The notes: a model not told the origin generated them from the letters alone. A stretch of DNA of 45,573 bases from Chitinispirillales bacterium (GCA_031254455.1 JAIRUI010000030.1:1-45573); one strand, 5' to 3'; shown: positions 7,497 through 16,382, counted from the first letter of the stretch. Made by a program: numbers and translations.

Positions 7497-10400
7497 ATGA
7501 AAAAAATTAGATTGATTGGTTTTATCGCAGTGTTTTTGATGGCGATTGTCACGCCGTCCGGAATTTACGGACAAACGGCGGCAGCGGATAAGGAAGCGGC
7601 GAAAAAAGAGAAAGAAAGACAAGAGCTCATCAAAAAATTGGAGGCGATGCAAAAACAAAAAGCGGCTGAAGAAGCGAAAGTAAATGCGGCAGGTAACGCT
7701 CCCACGGTCGGCGTGGAGCAAACTATCGCCCAATATGAGAGCTATTACGAAAAAAATTGTAAGGATGCCAATAATAAGACGTCTCGCTGCGCAGACGCTA
7801 TGTTTTCTCTTGCGAGCGGTTATTATAAAGATGCGAGAGACGGGTTTGTAAAAGCGCAGAACGATTATGAAATAGCGATGAGCAGATGGGAAAAAAATCC
7901 CGTAGGTAAAAAACCGATTCCTCCGAGACCCAGTTATGATAAATCGTTAAAAACTTATGAGGAAGCGGTAGTGAAATACCCGGATTTTACTAAGGCGGCG
8001 GAAGGATATTATCAAATAGGAAACATTTACCTTCTTGACGGAAATACGGAAAAATCCAGAGCGGCTTTTACTACGTTGACGCAGAAGTATCAGAATTCTA
8101 CCCGTGCGTCGGCGGCGCACTTCCGTGTCGCTGAAATATGTTTCTCCGATGTCAGGGATTATGCTTGTGCGCTTGAGAATTTAAATAAAATCAAAGATGA
8201 ACATGTTACCGACGATATTAAAGAAATGGCTCATTTCCGTAAGGCTGAAATTTATTATAACCGCGGCGATTTGGATAAAGCTGCAGAATTATTCGGTTCT
8301 TATGTCGATAAATGCGACAGAAGAGAATATCCCAAAAGAGAACTTCGCGGAGAAGCGTTAGAATATTTGGCTGTTTCGTTTTCGGATATGCCGACAGGCG
8401 CGGATGCGGCAATAAGTTATTTTAAGAAAATCGGCAGCCGTTCTTATGAAGACACAATTATCTATAAAGTCGGTATGAAGAACTACGACCACGGACAATT
8501 CGACCAGTGTATCGTGGCTTTGAAGAGAGCGATTGAAAAGTATCCGCTTTTTATAGACGCTCCTAGGGCGCAAACAAATGTGATCAACTGTTTAGTTATT
8601 CGCAAGAAAAACGAAGAGGCTAACGTTGAACGAGAAAAATTGGTCGCGGCTTATAGCGCCGGAAGCCCGTGGGCGAACGCTAATGCGAATAAGCCTATTG
8701 CGTTGGCTTCAGCCGCCGAGAGTATTAAAAACGCGCTGAGTTCTATCGCTATATATAATCATGCTTTGGCGCAAGAAAGTAAAGACCCAGAAGGAAAGAA
8801 AAAATATTATACGAAGGCTATTGATTATTATGAAAGAGTTATACGCGGTTATCCCGACGACAAATGGCCGGTTTATGAATATCGTTACAATGTGGCGGAA
8901 GCGTATATGTCAACCGGACAATTTGAAAAAGCAGCCGAAAGTTACGATTTCGTAGCCAGCGCCGATTTAAGCAAGTACCCGGTTTATAAATCCGATATTG
9001 ATACTTTGGGTGCGGAAGCCAGCGATGTTGAAAAGGCAAAAGCGGAAAATACAAGTAAAACTTCTCCCGTCAATATTTCTCAATCGGATGCAGGATTTAA
9101 CGCTATTGTCGCTTTGGACAGCGTTCGCCAATCTGAAATTAAGAGAGGTAATTTGACCCCCGTGCAGGCGTATTCTCTGCCGGCGACGACGAAATTTATT
9201 AATTACATAAAGAGTTATCAGGCGAAGTTTCCTAAAAGCGAAAGCGCTTCCGAAGTGCTTTATTTGGCGGCAAGCGTTCATTTTGACGGCGGAAATTACA
9301 AAGAGGCGGTTGCGGCTTGTCAATTATTGCTTTCGGCATACGGGAAAAGCGATACGTCAATGTTCAGAAGATCTACGAAACTTGCGGCGGATTCTTATGT
9401 TAAGGATAAATTATACGATTTGGGTATCGCTAACTACGATACGCTTATCGCAAGAACTCCGAAAAACAGCGAGGATTACGTAAACTATGTCGATCTGGCG
9501 GCGGCGGCGATTTTCCAAAAAGCCGATGATTTGAGAACAAACAAACAAGTTGTTCCCGCAGTTTTGGAATTTAAGAGAATTGTTTCGAAATATCCGACAA
9601 GCCAAGTAGCCGACAAAGGTTGGTTTGAGGCGGCTGTAACGTATGAACAAGCGGATTCTGCGGTATCGGCTGCGGAAGTGTTTAAAGAATTGCACGTTAA
9701 ATTCCCCGCGTCTGTTCTTATTGAAATGTCGTTCGTTCGTTCGGCGGAAAATTATGTTAAAGCCAAGAAATTTGCCGATGCGGGCGCTACGATGAAATTG
9801 GCGGCGGAGGTTGTTAAAAAACCTGAATTCGCCGTCGGCGCTTATTCAAGCGCTTCGGAATATTACAAAAGCGCTAACGAACTGAATTTAGCCGGGGATA
9901 TGTTCTATGAAATATATAAAAAATTTCCAACGGATAAGCAAACTCCGCAAGCATTGTATAATGCCGGTTTGATATATGAAGACGCGCTGAATTATCTTAA
10001 AGCGATTGAAGTATATAATATTCTTGGGACAAAATATACTGAATCCGAGTTCGCTCCGTCAGGATATTTTTCAATCGGATTGTGTTACGAAAAAATGGGC
10101 GATTTCCAGAAAATGGCGGCTGCTTTTGTCGATTATTCCAAAAAGTACACTTCAAACCGCGACAGTCAAGTTAAAGCCTTGGTGAAAGCGGGTCAGGCGT
10201 ATATGGATTTGAAAAACGAACCGGAAGCGAAAGCGAATTTCTATTTAGCGACACAGATATTTGCTAAGTTTAAGGACAGCGATGCGTTGTCCGCTGAAGA
10301 CGGGGCGAAAGCGTACTTCAATATGGGTGAAATTCTTCGCCGCGATTTTGAGGCTATTAAACTTACCGGAAAGACGCAAAAAGATATTGACGCACAAGCG

Positions 10401-11249
10401 AAGAAAAAAACGGAAGCGTTTAAACCGGTTATTGATTCTTATATGAGCGCTGTAGGATTAGCGGTAGCCGAATGGGCGATACGTTCAATTTATTCAATCG
10501 GTATTGCGGCTAAGAACTATGCGAATGACGTACTTGAGCAGACGCTTATCGGTAAAAGCGAAGTTAAACTTGGAACGAAAGTTAAAATATTATCCGAAAC
10601 GGTTCAGCCGATTTATGACGAAGCGATAGGAAGATTTGACAAGGCGATACAGCTTGCTCGTGAAAACGGTATTAAAGCGGATTATGTAAAAGAAGCCGAA
10701 TTGTTTTTGATGCAAGCATGGTTTCTTAAAGGATATGCGTTTGAAGAAGCCGGCACTCTTTTGCGTAATTCGGAAATTCCCAAAGGATTGGATGAAGAAG
10801 AAGAAGTCGCTTACATTGACGCTCTTGAAGAATATTACGCTCAATACGCTCAAGGTGCTTTGCCGGTGTATCAATACGGTATTGCAAACGCTACAGGTTT
10901 GTTTGTCGGCAAAAACGGATGGTCAGACAGTATTCAGATGCATTTGGGACTTCTTGCGGCGGAGTTCGGTTTGGAAGATATACCCGCGGCTTCCGTAGAT
11001 TTGGATACGGAAGTGGCGAAAGCGAGGTCCGAAGGTCGTTTTGTTGAAGTTTCCGCTGCTGATGCTGCTAAAAAGACGGCTGAAAGCGAACATCAACAGG
11101 CGATATCTGCGATTGCTTCCATATTTTCCGGAAATATGGATATAAATCAGAAAATAGAGGTTTTGGCGTCAAGGGAAGCGAATGCGAGAAGAGCGATAAT
11201 TGAAGAAGAAACGAAAATTGCGAAACTTAAAGAAAAATTGGGATTATAA
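7497..11249 (+). CDS. Giant periplasmic TPR-repeat protein
   Basis: A 1250-residue protein taken from ATG 7497, where a signal peptide begins (MKKIRLIGFIAVFLMAIV, likely cleaved near IYG-Q); a TTG at 7449 would put 16 polar residues before it. After a Lys/Glu/Ala-rich coiled stretch come many tandem TPR-like helical hairpins through most of the protein, for example AAEGYYQIGNIYLLDGN, AYMSTGQFEKAAESY and SGYFSIGLCYEKMGDFQKMA. The repeats resemble YbgF/CpoB- and BamD-type TPRs and the large TPR proteins of gliding (Agl/Glt) loci. The C-terminus (about 1215-1250) is again charged coiled coil. It is the first gene of the TolQ/ExbD/AgmX operon, so it is probably the periplasmic scaffold of that complex. 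AT-rich sequence at 7380-7425 may hold the promoter. Confidence 0.82.
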   Translation: MKKIRLIGFIAVFLMAIVTPSGIYGQTAAADKEAAKKEKERQELIKKLEAMQKQKAAEEAKVNAAGNAPTVGVEQTIAQYESYYEKNCKDANNKTSRCADAMFSLASGYYKDARDGFVKAQNDYEIAMSRWEKNPVGKKPIPPRPSYDKSLKTYEEAVVKYPDFTKAAEGYYQIGNIYLLDGNTEKSRAAFTTLTQKYQNSTRASAAHFRVAEICFSDVRDYACALENLNKIKDEHVTDDIKEMAHFRKAEIYYNRGDLDKAAELFGSYVDKCDRREYPKRELRGEALEYLAVSFSDMPTGADAAISYFKKIGSRSYEDTIIYKVGMKNYDHGQFDQCIVALKRAIEKYPLFIDAPRAQTNVINCLVIRKKNEEANVEREKLVAAYSAGSPWANANANKPIALASAAESIKNALSSIAIYNHALAQESKDPEGKKKYYTKAIDYYERVIRGYPDDKWPVYEYRYNVAEAYMSTGQFEKAAESYDFVASADLSKYPVYKSDIDTLGAEASDVEKAKAENTSKTSPVNISQSDAGFNAIVALDSVRQSEIKRGNLTPVQAYSLPATTKFINYIKSYQAKFPKSESASEVLYLAASVHFDGGNYKEAVAACQLLLSAYGKSDTSMFRRSTKLAADSYVKDKLYDLGIANYDTLIARTPKNSEDYVNYVDLAAAAIFQKADDLRTNKQVVPAVLEFKRIVSKYPTSQVADKGWFEAAVTYEQADSAVSAAEVFKELHVKFPASVLIEMSFVRSAENYVKAKKFADAGATMKLAAEVVKKPEFAVGAYSSASEYYKSANELNLAGDMFYEIYKKFPTDKQTPQALYNAGLIYEDALNYLKAIEVYNILGTKYTESEFAPSGYFSIGLCYEKMGDFQKMAAAFVDYSKKYTSNRDSQVKALVKAGQAYMDLKNEPEAKANFYLATQIFAKFKDSDALSAEDGAKAYFNMGEILRRDFEAIKLTGKTQKDIDAQAKKKTEAFKPVIDSYMSAVGLAVAEWAIRSIYSIGIAAKNYANDVLEQTLIGKSEVKLGTKVKILSETVQPIYDEAIGRFDKAIQLARENGIKADYVKEAELFLMQAWFLKGYAFEEAGTLLRNSEIPKGLDEEEEVAYIDALEEYYAQYAQGALPVYQYGIANATGLFVGKNGWSDSIQMHLGLLAAEFGLEDIPAASVDLDTEVAKARSEGRFVEVSAADAAKKTAESEHQQAISAIASIFSGNMDINQKIEVLASREANARRAIIEEETKIAKLKEKLGL

Positions 11250-11303
11250 TTAAGAGTGGATTTAAGATAATAACTATTAACAACTAACCGTGGAGGGTTA
11301 AAA

Positions 11304-11939
11304 ATGGATTTGTTCATTAATTACATCGTTGTGGGGTTCAAACCGGAAAATGGCGGAACTTGGTCTCAAGTGTGGATTTTATTGTTGGGACTTAGCGGGC
11401 TTGGTTTTTGTATCGAAAGATTTATTTATTTGTTCTTTACGGCGGGAAATACTAAAGATTTTATGAGTTCTCTTCAAAGATTTGTGAAAACGAGCGATTG
11501 GGATAAGGCGCAAAAATTTGCCGAATCAAAACCAAACATGCCGCTTGCGAAAGCGGTTGCCGCAATTATAAAAAATCGTGATGCGGGAAGCAAAAAAGTT
11601 CAAAAAGCGATTGACGAAGTGTTTTTAAGCGACGCTCCGAATGTTACGAAGAATATATCGATTATAAGTATGTTCGCAAATACCGCGACGATGGTTGGAC
11701 TTATGGGAACGATTTTCGGACTTATGATGTCGTTTGACGCTGTGGCTAACGCTCCGGCCGCTCAAAGAGCTACGGAACTTGCGAAAGGTATTTCTATCGC
11801 TATGTCAACAACGCTTTTCGGTCTTACAAACGCTATTCCGCTCATTCTTATACAAGGCGCTTTGGCGGGTAAAGCTGATAAAGTTCTTGCCGATTTGGAT
11901 GAAAAAACGTCAAAACTTGTAAATCTTATTGAAGCGTAG
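11304..11939 (+). CDS. MotA/TolQ/ExbB-type proton channel protein
   Basis: A 211-residue inner-membrane protein with three membrane segments (about 20-45, 115-142 and 160-186). The signature is clear: ANTATMVGLMGTIFGLMMSF in the second segment and GISIAMSTTLFGLTNAIPLI in the third, matching the proton-channel motifs of TolQ, ExbB and AglR. It would form the pentameric stator around two ExbD-like subunits and use the proton gradient to move the partner protein. The start ATG has GGAGGG upstream. It lies 54 bases after the TPR gene and 33 before the first ExbD gene. It cannot be assigned to Tol, Exb or Agl specifically; the operon context favours an Agl-like role. Confidence 0.9.
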   Translation: MDLFINYIVVGFKPENGGTWSQVWILLLGLSGLGFCIERFIYLFFTAGNTKDFMSSLQRFVKTSDWDKAQKFAESKPNMPLAKAVAAIIKNRDAGSKKVQKAIDEVFLSDAPNVTKNISIISMFANTATMVGLMGTIFGLMMSFDAVANAPAAQRATELAKGISIAMSTTLFGLTNAIPLILIQGALAGKADKVLADLDEKTSKLVNLIEA

Positions 11940-11972
11940 TGACGGTCTTTATTAAAAAAAGAAGGTTTGTAA

Positions 11973-12881
11973 ATGGCTAATAAGATAAAAAAGAAAGAAA
12001 CGACGCCGGAGGACTTGGATTTAACCGTCTTTATGTCCTTAATGGTCGTCCTTATTCCGATTTTGTTGGTGTCTGCTGAATTTGCGAAAATCGCTACTGT
12101 GGATATAACGCTTCCGAGAGGCCGCGGTTCGCAGACGCAGACTACGCAGGCGGCAAAACCGCCGGAAGAAGAAAATAAATTGATTCTTACCGTGTTGATT
12201 TCAGATTCAGGTTTGACCATAGGCGCGGCGAACGGTTTCTTACCGTCGGTATTCTATAAAGAGTATCATGACTATACTTCAAAGTCGAACGGAGAAGCGT
12301 TGAAAGATGTGGAATATCATCCCGATAAGTTGGACAGAGAGACGATGGTATATTCCGACATGCCGATAAATCCTAGGTCAGGATTGCCTTATACTCCTCA
12401 GGAGAGAGAAGAAATAAATCTTATCGCTTGGGAAGTTGACGACAATCTCCAATATACCAAACCTCTGAAAGGTTGGTACTCAATTAATGACAACGATTTG
12501 ATAACCGAAGAAAACGGGGATCCTGTCGGCGAAAACAATTTGAAAGTCGGCGATGTAAAATACGCTCTGCTTACTCGTTTCAGCAGTTCGGTTTTGGCTG
12601 TAAGGGAAAGTTCCGACGAGGACGATACCACCGAAATCGCCGCACGTTCATTGGAAGAGATAAAAAGTCTTGCCGATTATGAATTGAGAGAGATCTCGGC
12701 TTATGATTGCATTAAATCGTATTTAGTCCAGATACGCGAGCGTTATCAGGATGTCGAAGACAGAAACGATCTTATAATCGCTGCGGAAAATCAAATTATC
12801 TATGATAAGATAATTCAGATTATGGACGTGGCGAGAGGGGCTAATTTACCTAATATTTCAATCGCTAAATTGAGATTGTAG
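11973..12881 (+). CDS. ExbD/TolR-like protein, long form lacking the canonical Asp
   Basis: A 302-residue protein, about twice the normal ExbD/TolR length. It has a short cytoplasmic N-terminus, one membrane segment (about 18-36, VFMSLMVVLIPILLVSA) and the conserved strand VDITLP just after it. The ExbD periplasmic core follows: LILTVLISDSGLTI (about 70-83) and the C-terminal pair ending AENQIIYDKIIQIMDVARGA. Between these lies an acidic insert of over 100 residues that ExbD proteins normally lack. In ungapped alignment with the next gene, the channel Asp position holds Ser22, while residue 16 is Asp rather than Asn. So this subunit may not carry protons, or may do so differently. It sits between the TolQ-like gene and a second ExbD. 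Confidence 0.85.
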   Translation: MANKIKKKETTPEDLDLTVFMSLMVVLIPILLVSAEFAKIATVDITLPRGRGSQTQTTQAAKPPEEENKLILTVLISDSGLTIGAANGFLPSVFYKEYHDYTSKSNGEALKDVEYHPDKLDRETMVYSDMPINPRSGLPYTPQEREEINLIAWEVDDNLQYTKPLKGWYSINDNDLITEENGDPVGENNLKVGDVKYALLTRFSSSVLAVRESSDEDDTTEIAARSLEEIKSLADYELREISAYDCIKSYLVQIRERYQDVEDRNDLIIAAENQIIYDKIIQIMDVARGANLPNISIAKLRL

Positions 12882-12897
12882 AAAGGAGGAAAACAGT

Positions 12898-13398
12898 ATG
12901 GCGCGCGGACATTTTAAGAAACCGAAAAGTAAATCTTCTATTAACATAACGTCTATGATGGATATGTTTACAATTATATTATTGTTCCTTCTGAAGAGTT
13001 TTTCGGCGGACGGTTCTATGCTTACCAACGCCGACAATTTGATTCTTCCGAACTCAATATCTAACAAGAGACCGCAGGAAGTTGCGTTACAGGTCGCCGT
13101 TTCACAGGAAGCTATTCTTGTTGATAATACGCCGGTGGTCGATACGAAATCCGTTTTCAAAAAAGACCAGGATGAATATGACGAAGATACTACTTCGGCG
13201 TTGGACATGGCTCTTAAGGCTAAAATGGACGTAGAATTAGAGCTGTTGAGAATCGGGGCGTTAAAAGAAGTTAAAGGCGAGATTATAGTTCAGGTTGATA
13301 AAAATATCAACTTTGATGTGATGTATAAGGTTATGAGAACCTGTGGAAGACAGGGGTATATTAATATGAAATTCGCAGTAATGATGAGGGAGCAGTAA
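12898..13398 (+). CDS. ExbD/TolR-like protein with canonical channel Asp
   Basis: A 166-residue single-pass inner-membrane protein of the ExbD/TolR family. The motif INITSMMDMFTIILLFLL puts Asp22 at the position of the proton-carrying Asp of ExbD/TolR (N-x-T-x-x-x-D). The periplasmic part has the strand VALQVAVSQEAILVDN and the C-terminal EIIVQVDKNINFDVMYKVMR, equivalent to the usual I-x-A-D-x-x-x-x-Y/F-x-x-V-x-x-V-M. An acidic, helical insert lies at about 85-118. A strong AAAGGAGG site precedes the ATG. It pairs with the upstream Ser22 variant, as AglQ/AglS form two ExbD-like partners in gliding systems. Confidence 0.88.
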   Translation: MARGHFKKPKSKSSINITSMMDMFTIILLFLLKSFSADGSMLTNADNLILPNSISNKRPQEVALQVAVSQEAILVDNTPVVDTKSVFKKDQDEYDEDTTSALDMALKAKMDVELELLRIGALKEVKGEIIVQVDKNINFDVMYKVMRTCGRQGYINMKFAVMMREQ

Positions 13399-13399
13399 T

Positions 13400-14665
13400 A
13401 TGGCTTATCAAATTAAGTTAAAAAGGATAACGAATCCTGATGTTCTCGACAAAGTTGTTGCGGAAATTGCGAGATCGTCGGGAGCGTCTTCCGAAAAAAT
13501 TAAAGGATCTTTGTCGTCACAGGCGTTTACTTCCATAGGTAAAAGTTTTGATCGGCAGACTGCAAAAGATTTACGGTCAAATTATGAATCTTTGGGCGCG
13601 ATAGTTCAAACGATTGATTTGGACGACATTGACGAAGACGATGAAGAAGAAATCGACGGCAGAGTTCTTTCTCAAGAAGAATATATAAAAGCGCTTAACG
13701 AAAGAGCGGATATATTCAAAGTTGAAGAGGAAAAGAAATCGACTAAATTTATAGTTCCGCTTTTGTGGCTGCTCGGTATTGGGTTGAGTTATTATTTCGC
13801 CGTGATATTTAAAATAGAGGTTGTTGCGGCGGATTTCTACGAAAAACACATCAAAGAAAACGTAATCCAATTAGCGGAAACGATTGATTTGACGAAAAAC
13901 CTTGACGAAAAGAAGAAAGAGGAAGAAAAAAAGGAAGAGCCTAAAAAAGAAGAGAAAAAAGAACTTAAACCCAAAGAAAATAAAGGCAGCGGCGGCGTAA
14001 CGGGCGGCGGCGGAGATCCTAGGGCTAGAGTTACTAAAAAAGGTGTATTAGGTATAGTTTCCGGCGCTGTTACAGGAGCTGCGGTAGCCAATTCGGATTT
14101 ATTCGGAAAAGGCGGTTATGCGCAAGGTATTGATGCCGTTCTTTCTGGTTCGGGCGGGCTTAAAGCCGGCGGCGGCGGTGGAACGGGGCGCGCCGGAGCG
14201 GCGGGTATAGGATTCGGTTCCGGATACGGCAGCGGTTTTGGCGGAGGTTCGGGTGGAATTGATAACCTTGCCGGATTAATGGGCGGCGGCGGCAGTAATG
14301 TCGAAATCAAAAAACGCGGTGATTTGAAAGTAAAAGAACCTGGCGGCGCTGGAGCGGCGGGACTTACAGGCGGTCGTTCCAGAGCTAGCATTATGCGTGT
14401 TGTCCGTCAAAATATGGCGAGTTTGCAATATGCGTATAATCAGCGGCTTAAGGATAATCCGGGTATGCAAGGACGTGTTACGATAAAATGGGCTATTGAC
14501 GAATTCGGAAACGTTATTTTCTGTAAATTGGTCGGTTCTACTATTGGAGACGAGTCTTTTGAGCAAACAGTTGTTGATAAAATAAAACGGTGGGCGTTCG
14601 GGAAAATTGATATTCCCGGCGATGTTACCGAAGTAGAATATCCTTTTGTGTTTACACCTAACTAA
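13400..14665 (+). CDS. Envelope-spanning TonB-like protein with AgmX/PglI-type C-terminal domain
   Basis: A 421-residue protein with four parts. Residues 1-75 are a cytoplasmic domain whose hydrophobic pattern resembles the ribosomal L7/L12 C-terminal domain (ITNPDVLDKVVAEIA at the start, SNYESLGAIVQTIDL at the end). An acidic linker leads to one membrane segment at about 117-139. A Lys/Glu-rich helix (about 169-197) and a long Gly-rich region (197-326) could span the periplasm. Residues 327-421 match the AgmX/PglI-type TonB-like C-terminal domain, with RVVRQNMASLQYAYNQRL, GRVTIKWAIDEFGNV and a final IKRWAFGKI. It starts one base after the ExbD stop and most likely transmits movement from the TolQ/ExbD motor to the outer membrane. 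Function of the N-terminal domain is unknown. Confidence 0.82.
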   Translation: MAYQIKLKRITNPDVLDKVVAEIARSSGASSEKIKGSLSSQAFTSIGKSFDRQTAKDLRSNYESLGAIVQTIDLDDIDEDDEEEIDGRVLSQEEYIKALNERADIFKVEEEKKSTKFIVPLLWLLGIGLSYYFAVIFKIEVVAADFYEKHIKENVIQLAETIDLTKNLDEKKKEEEKKEEPKKEEKKELKPKENKGSGGVTGGGGDPRARVTKKGVLGIVSGAVTGAAVANSDLFGKGGYAQGIDAVLSGSGGLKAGGGGGTGRAGAAGIGFGSGYGSGFGGGSGGIDNLAGLMGGGGSNVEIKKRGDLKVKEPGGAGAAGLTGGRSRASIMRVVRQNMASLQYAYNQRLKDNPGMQGRVTIKWAIDEFGNVIFCKLVGSTIGDESFEQTVVDKIKRWAFGKIDIPGDVTEVEYPFVFTPN

Positions 14666-14681
14666 TTAAATAAAGGAGTTA

Positions 14682-16013
14682 ATGGTGAAAAAAATTGTTA
14701 TCGGTATTATGTCGGCTGGAGTCGCTTGTGCGGTTTTTGCAACCGATGCGAGAGTAGAAACTATGGGTAGAACCGATCATTTCTTTGCGGATGAAACTTC
14801 TATTCATCAAAACGCGGCGAACTTGGGTTTGTACGACAAAATTATGTACGGTTCTTATGGAGTATATAGTTTCGTTGACGGTAAATATAGTTCCGGAAAA
14901 CCGTTGTTGCCGTTTTTCGGAGGGGCGGTTTCTTTAGGACAAAAAGAAAACAGCCGTTCAAAGTTTTCCATTGGCGTTACTTTTAACCGAGTTGATTCTG
15001 CACTCAACTATGTTATGTTTAATGTCGATTCTTTGGGCTTACGGTATAAAAAACTTGACAAAACGACTGACGGAAAGGTTCATTATGCTATAAATTCTTC
15101 AAGTGACGCCGTTAAATATGTGGGAAATCCGGAAAAAGGGTATAATAATGAATCTAGAAAAATTGATTTGGTAGGAAAAGTTGACGTTATGCTGGCGCAA
15201 ACGCTTAATAACGGAACGACTATCGGTTTAGGCGGTTATCTCGCGTTTCAAGACTCGTCAAGAAGCAATGCCGACGGATATAAAAACCGTTTTGTACGCG
15301 GAAATGTCGGTGTAAACACTCCTATTGGCGACGGAGTTAATTTGGAAGCGTCCGTAGCTTTTTCCGCTACGACTTTGAGAGGAGAAATATTGTCGCCGGA
15401 CAACGCTGAAAAACCATGGTTTAACGCCGCAGACAATGATATCGGAACTCATATCGACGTTCGTATGTTTGCGGACGTAGCGTCTATAAACGCGGCGTTT
15501 GTTCCTCATCTTCAGGCAAATATTATTCAGTATGCCTGCGGCGAAGAAAAAATTCTGGATTTCAATGCGGGCGTCGGTTTTAATTTGAATATAGACCGAG
15601 GTTTTTTCTGGACGGGTATCGAGGGCTTTTACAATAAGGCGACACGCGCTTTGGTTGAAGAAAAGATAGGCGGACCAGAAGCGGGACTGTACTTTGGAAA
15701 CAGGGGTGTCATGGGAGGTAAAGTCGGTTTCGGTATCGAAAGAAACGTATTAACCGATTGGTTTGTTATTCGTGTCGGCGGCGGAAAGGTTCTTGCCAAA
15801 GAAGTGCTTGCAGACGGTAAAAAAGGTTCGAGATGGGTTGAAAATGCGGACGGAGATCACGTATCTTTAGGTATGGGAGTAAATATTGAAGATCGTCTGA
15901 AAATTGATTTTACCGTTTCTGAAAATATTCCATATACGTTTACGAATTTATTCAGCAATTCCAATGAAAGTTCGTACGTAGCGACTCGTGTCAGCGCGGT
16001 ATTTGCGTTTTAA
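14682..16013 (+). CDS. Putative outer-membrane beta-barrel protein
   Basis: A 443-residue exported protein with a signal peptide (KKIVIGIMSAGVACAVFA, cleavage before TDAR). The rest is rich in alternating hydrophobic and polar strands separated by Gly/Asn/Asp turns, and the chain ends in a strand closing with Phe (SAVFAF), a typical barrel-assembly signal. The N-terminal part (DARVETMGRTDHFFADE) resembles the start of PorV/OmpP1-like barrels, but I cannot name a family. It is the last gene before a strong terminator and 16 bases after the AgmX-like gene, with an AAAGGAG site before the ATG. This suggests it is the outer-membrane partner of the operon's envelope machine. Confidence 0.72.
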   Translation: MVKKIVIGIMSAGVACAVFATDARVETMGRTDHFFADETSIHQNAANLGLYDKIMYGSYGVYSFVDGKYSSGKPLLPFFGGAVSLGQKENSRSKFSIGVTFNRVDSALNYVMFNVDSLGLRYKKLDKTTDGKVHYAINSSSDAVKYVGNPEKGYNNESRKIDLVGKVDVMLAQTLNNGTTIGLGGYLAFQDSSRSNADGYKNRFVRGNVGVNTPIGDGVNLEASVAFSATTLRGEILSPDNAEKPWFNAADNDIGTHIDVRMFADVASINAAFVPHLQANIIQYACGEEKILDFNAGVGFNLNIDRGFFWTGIEGFYNKATRALVEEKIGGPEAGLYFGNRGVMGGKVGFGIERNVLTDWFVIRVGGGKVLAKEVLADGKKGSRWVENADGDHVSLGMGVNIEDRLKIDFTVSENIPYTFTNLFSNSNESSYVATRVSAVFAF

Positions 16014-16037
16014 TATCGGGATTTATGTAATCTAATT

Positions 16038-16076
16038 AAAACGGGAGCAAATTTGCTCCCGTTTTGCGTTTTTAAA
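16038..16076 (+). terminator. Rho-independent terminator after the envelope-machine operon
   Basis: A perfect 28-base palindrome at 16038-16065, with the core ACGGGAGCAAATTTGCTCCC flanked by A and T runs. A short T-rich stretch follows (GTTTT, then GCGTTTTT). It lies 24 bases after the barrel gene stop and, because it is symmetrical, may also serve the convergent flagellar genes. Confidence 0.88.
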
Positions 16077-16106
16077 AGGAATTTTATAAACATAATAAAG
16101 TTGGAA

Positions 16107-16379
16107 TCAATTTATACTTTTGTGCGCCCTATAAACCCAACTTAAAATTTCCGCTACCGCTTTATATAATTCCGTAGGAATTTCACGATCAATTTCAATT
16201 TCGCTCAAAACTTCGACTAGCGCACCGTCTTCATAAATCGGAATTTCGTTTTCACTTGCTTTTTTAAGAATTTCTTCGGCGATTTTTCCCTCTCCCTTAG
16301 CCACAACTACAGGAGCGTTCGCTGTTTTCTCGTCGTATTTAAGAGCCACCGATTTTTTTTTCCGTAATTTTTTTACCAT
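16107..16379 (-). CDS. Orphan FlhB C-terminal-domain protein (FlhX/FhlB-like)
   Basis: A 90-residue soluble protein matching the cytoplasmic C-terminal domain of the flagellar export switch FlhB/YscU: SVALKYDEKTANAPVVVAKG, IPIYEDGALVEVL and EIPTELYKAVAEILSWVYR. It lacks the membrane part and the autocleaving NPTH loop, and begins where the cleaved FlhB-C fragment would. Stand-alone copies such as FlhX/FhlB occur in many flagellated bacteria, often beside fliK as here, and can interact with export substrates or partly replace FlhB-C. Its ATG is three bases from the fliK stop and its AAAGG site lies inside the fliK end, so the genes are coupled. Its presence implies a complete flagellar system elsewhere. 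Confidence 0.88.
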   Translation of the reverse strand: MVKKLRKKKSVALKYDEKTANAPVVVAKGEGKIAEEILKKASENEIPIYEDGALVEVLSEIEIDREIPTELYKAVAEILSWVYRAHKSIN

Positions 16380-16382
16380 AAA

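Noticed and set aside
14116..14391. Proline-rich antisense reading frame
   Set aside because: It is the mirror of the Gly-rich region of the AgmX-like gene, with no ribosome site or own codon pattern.
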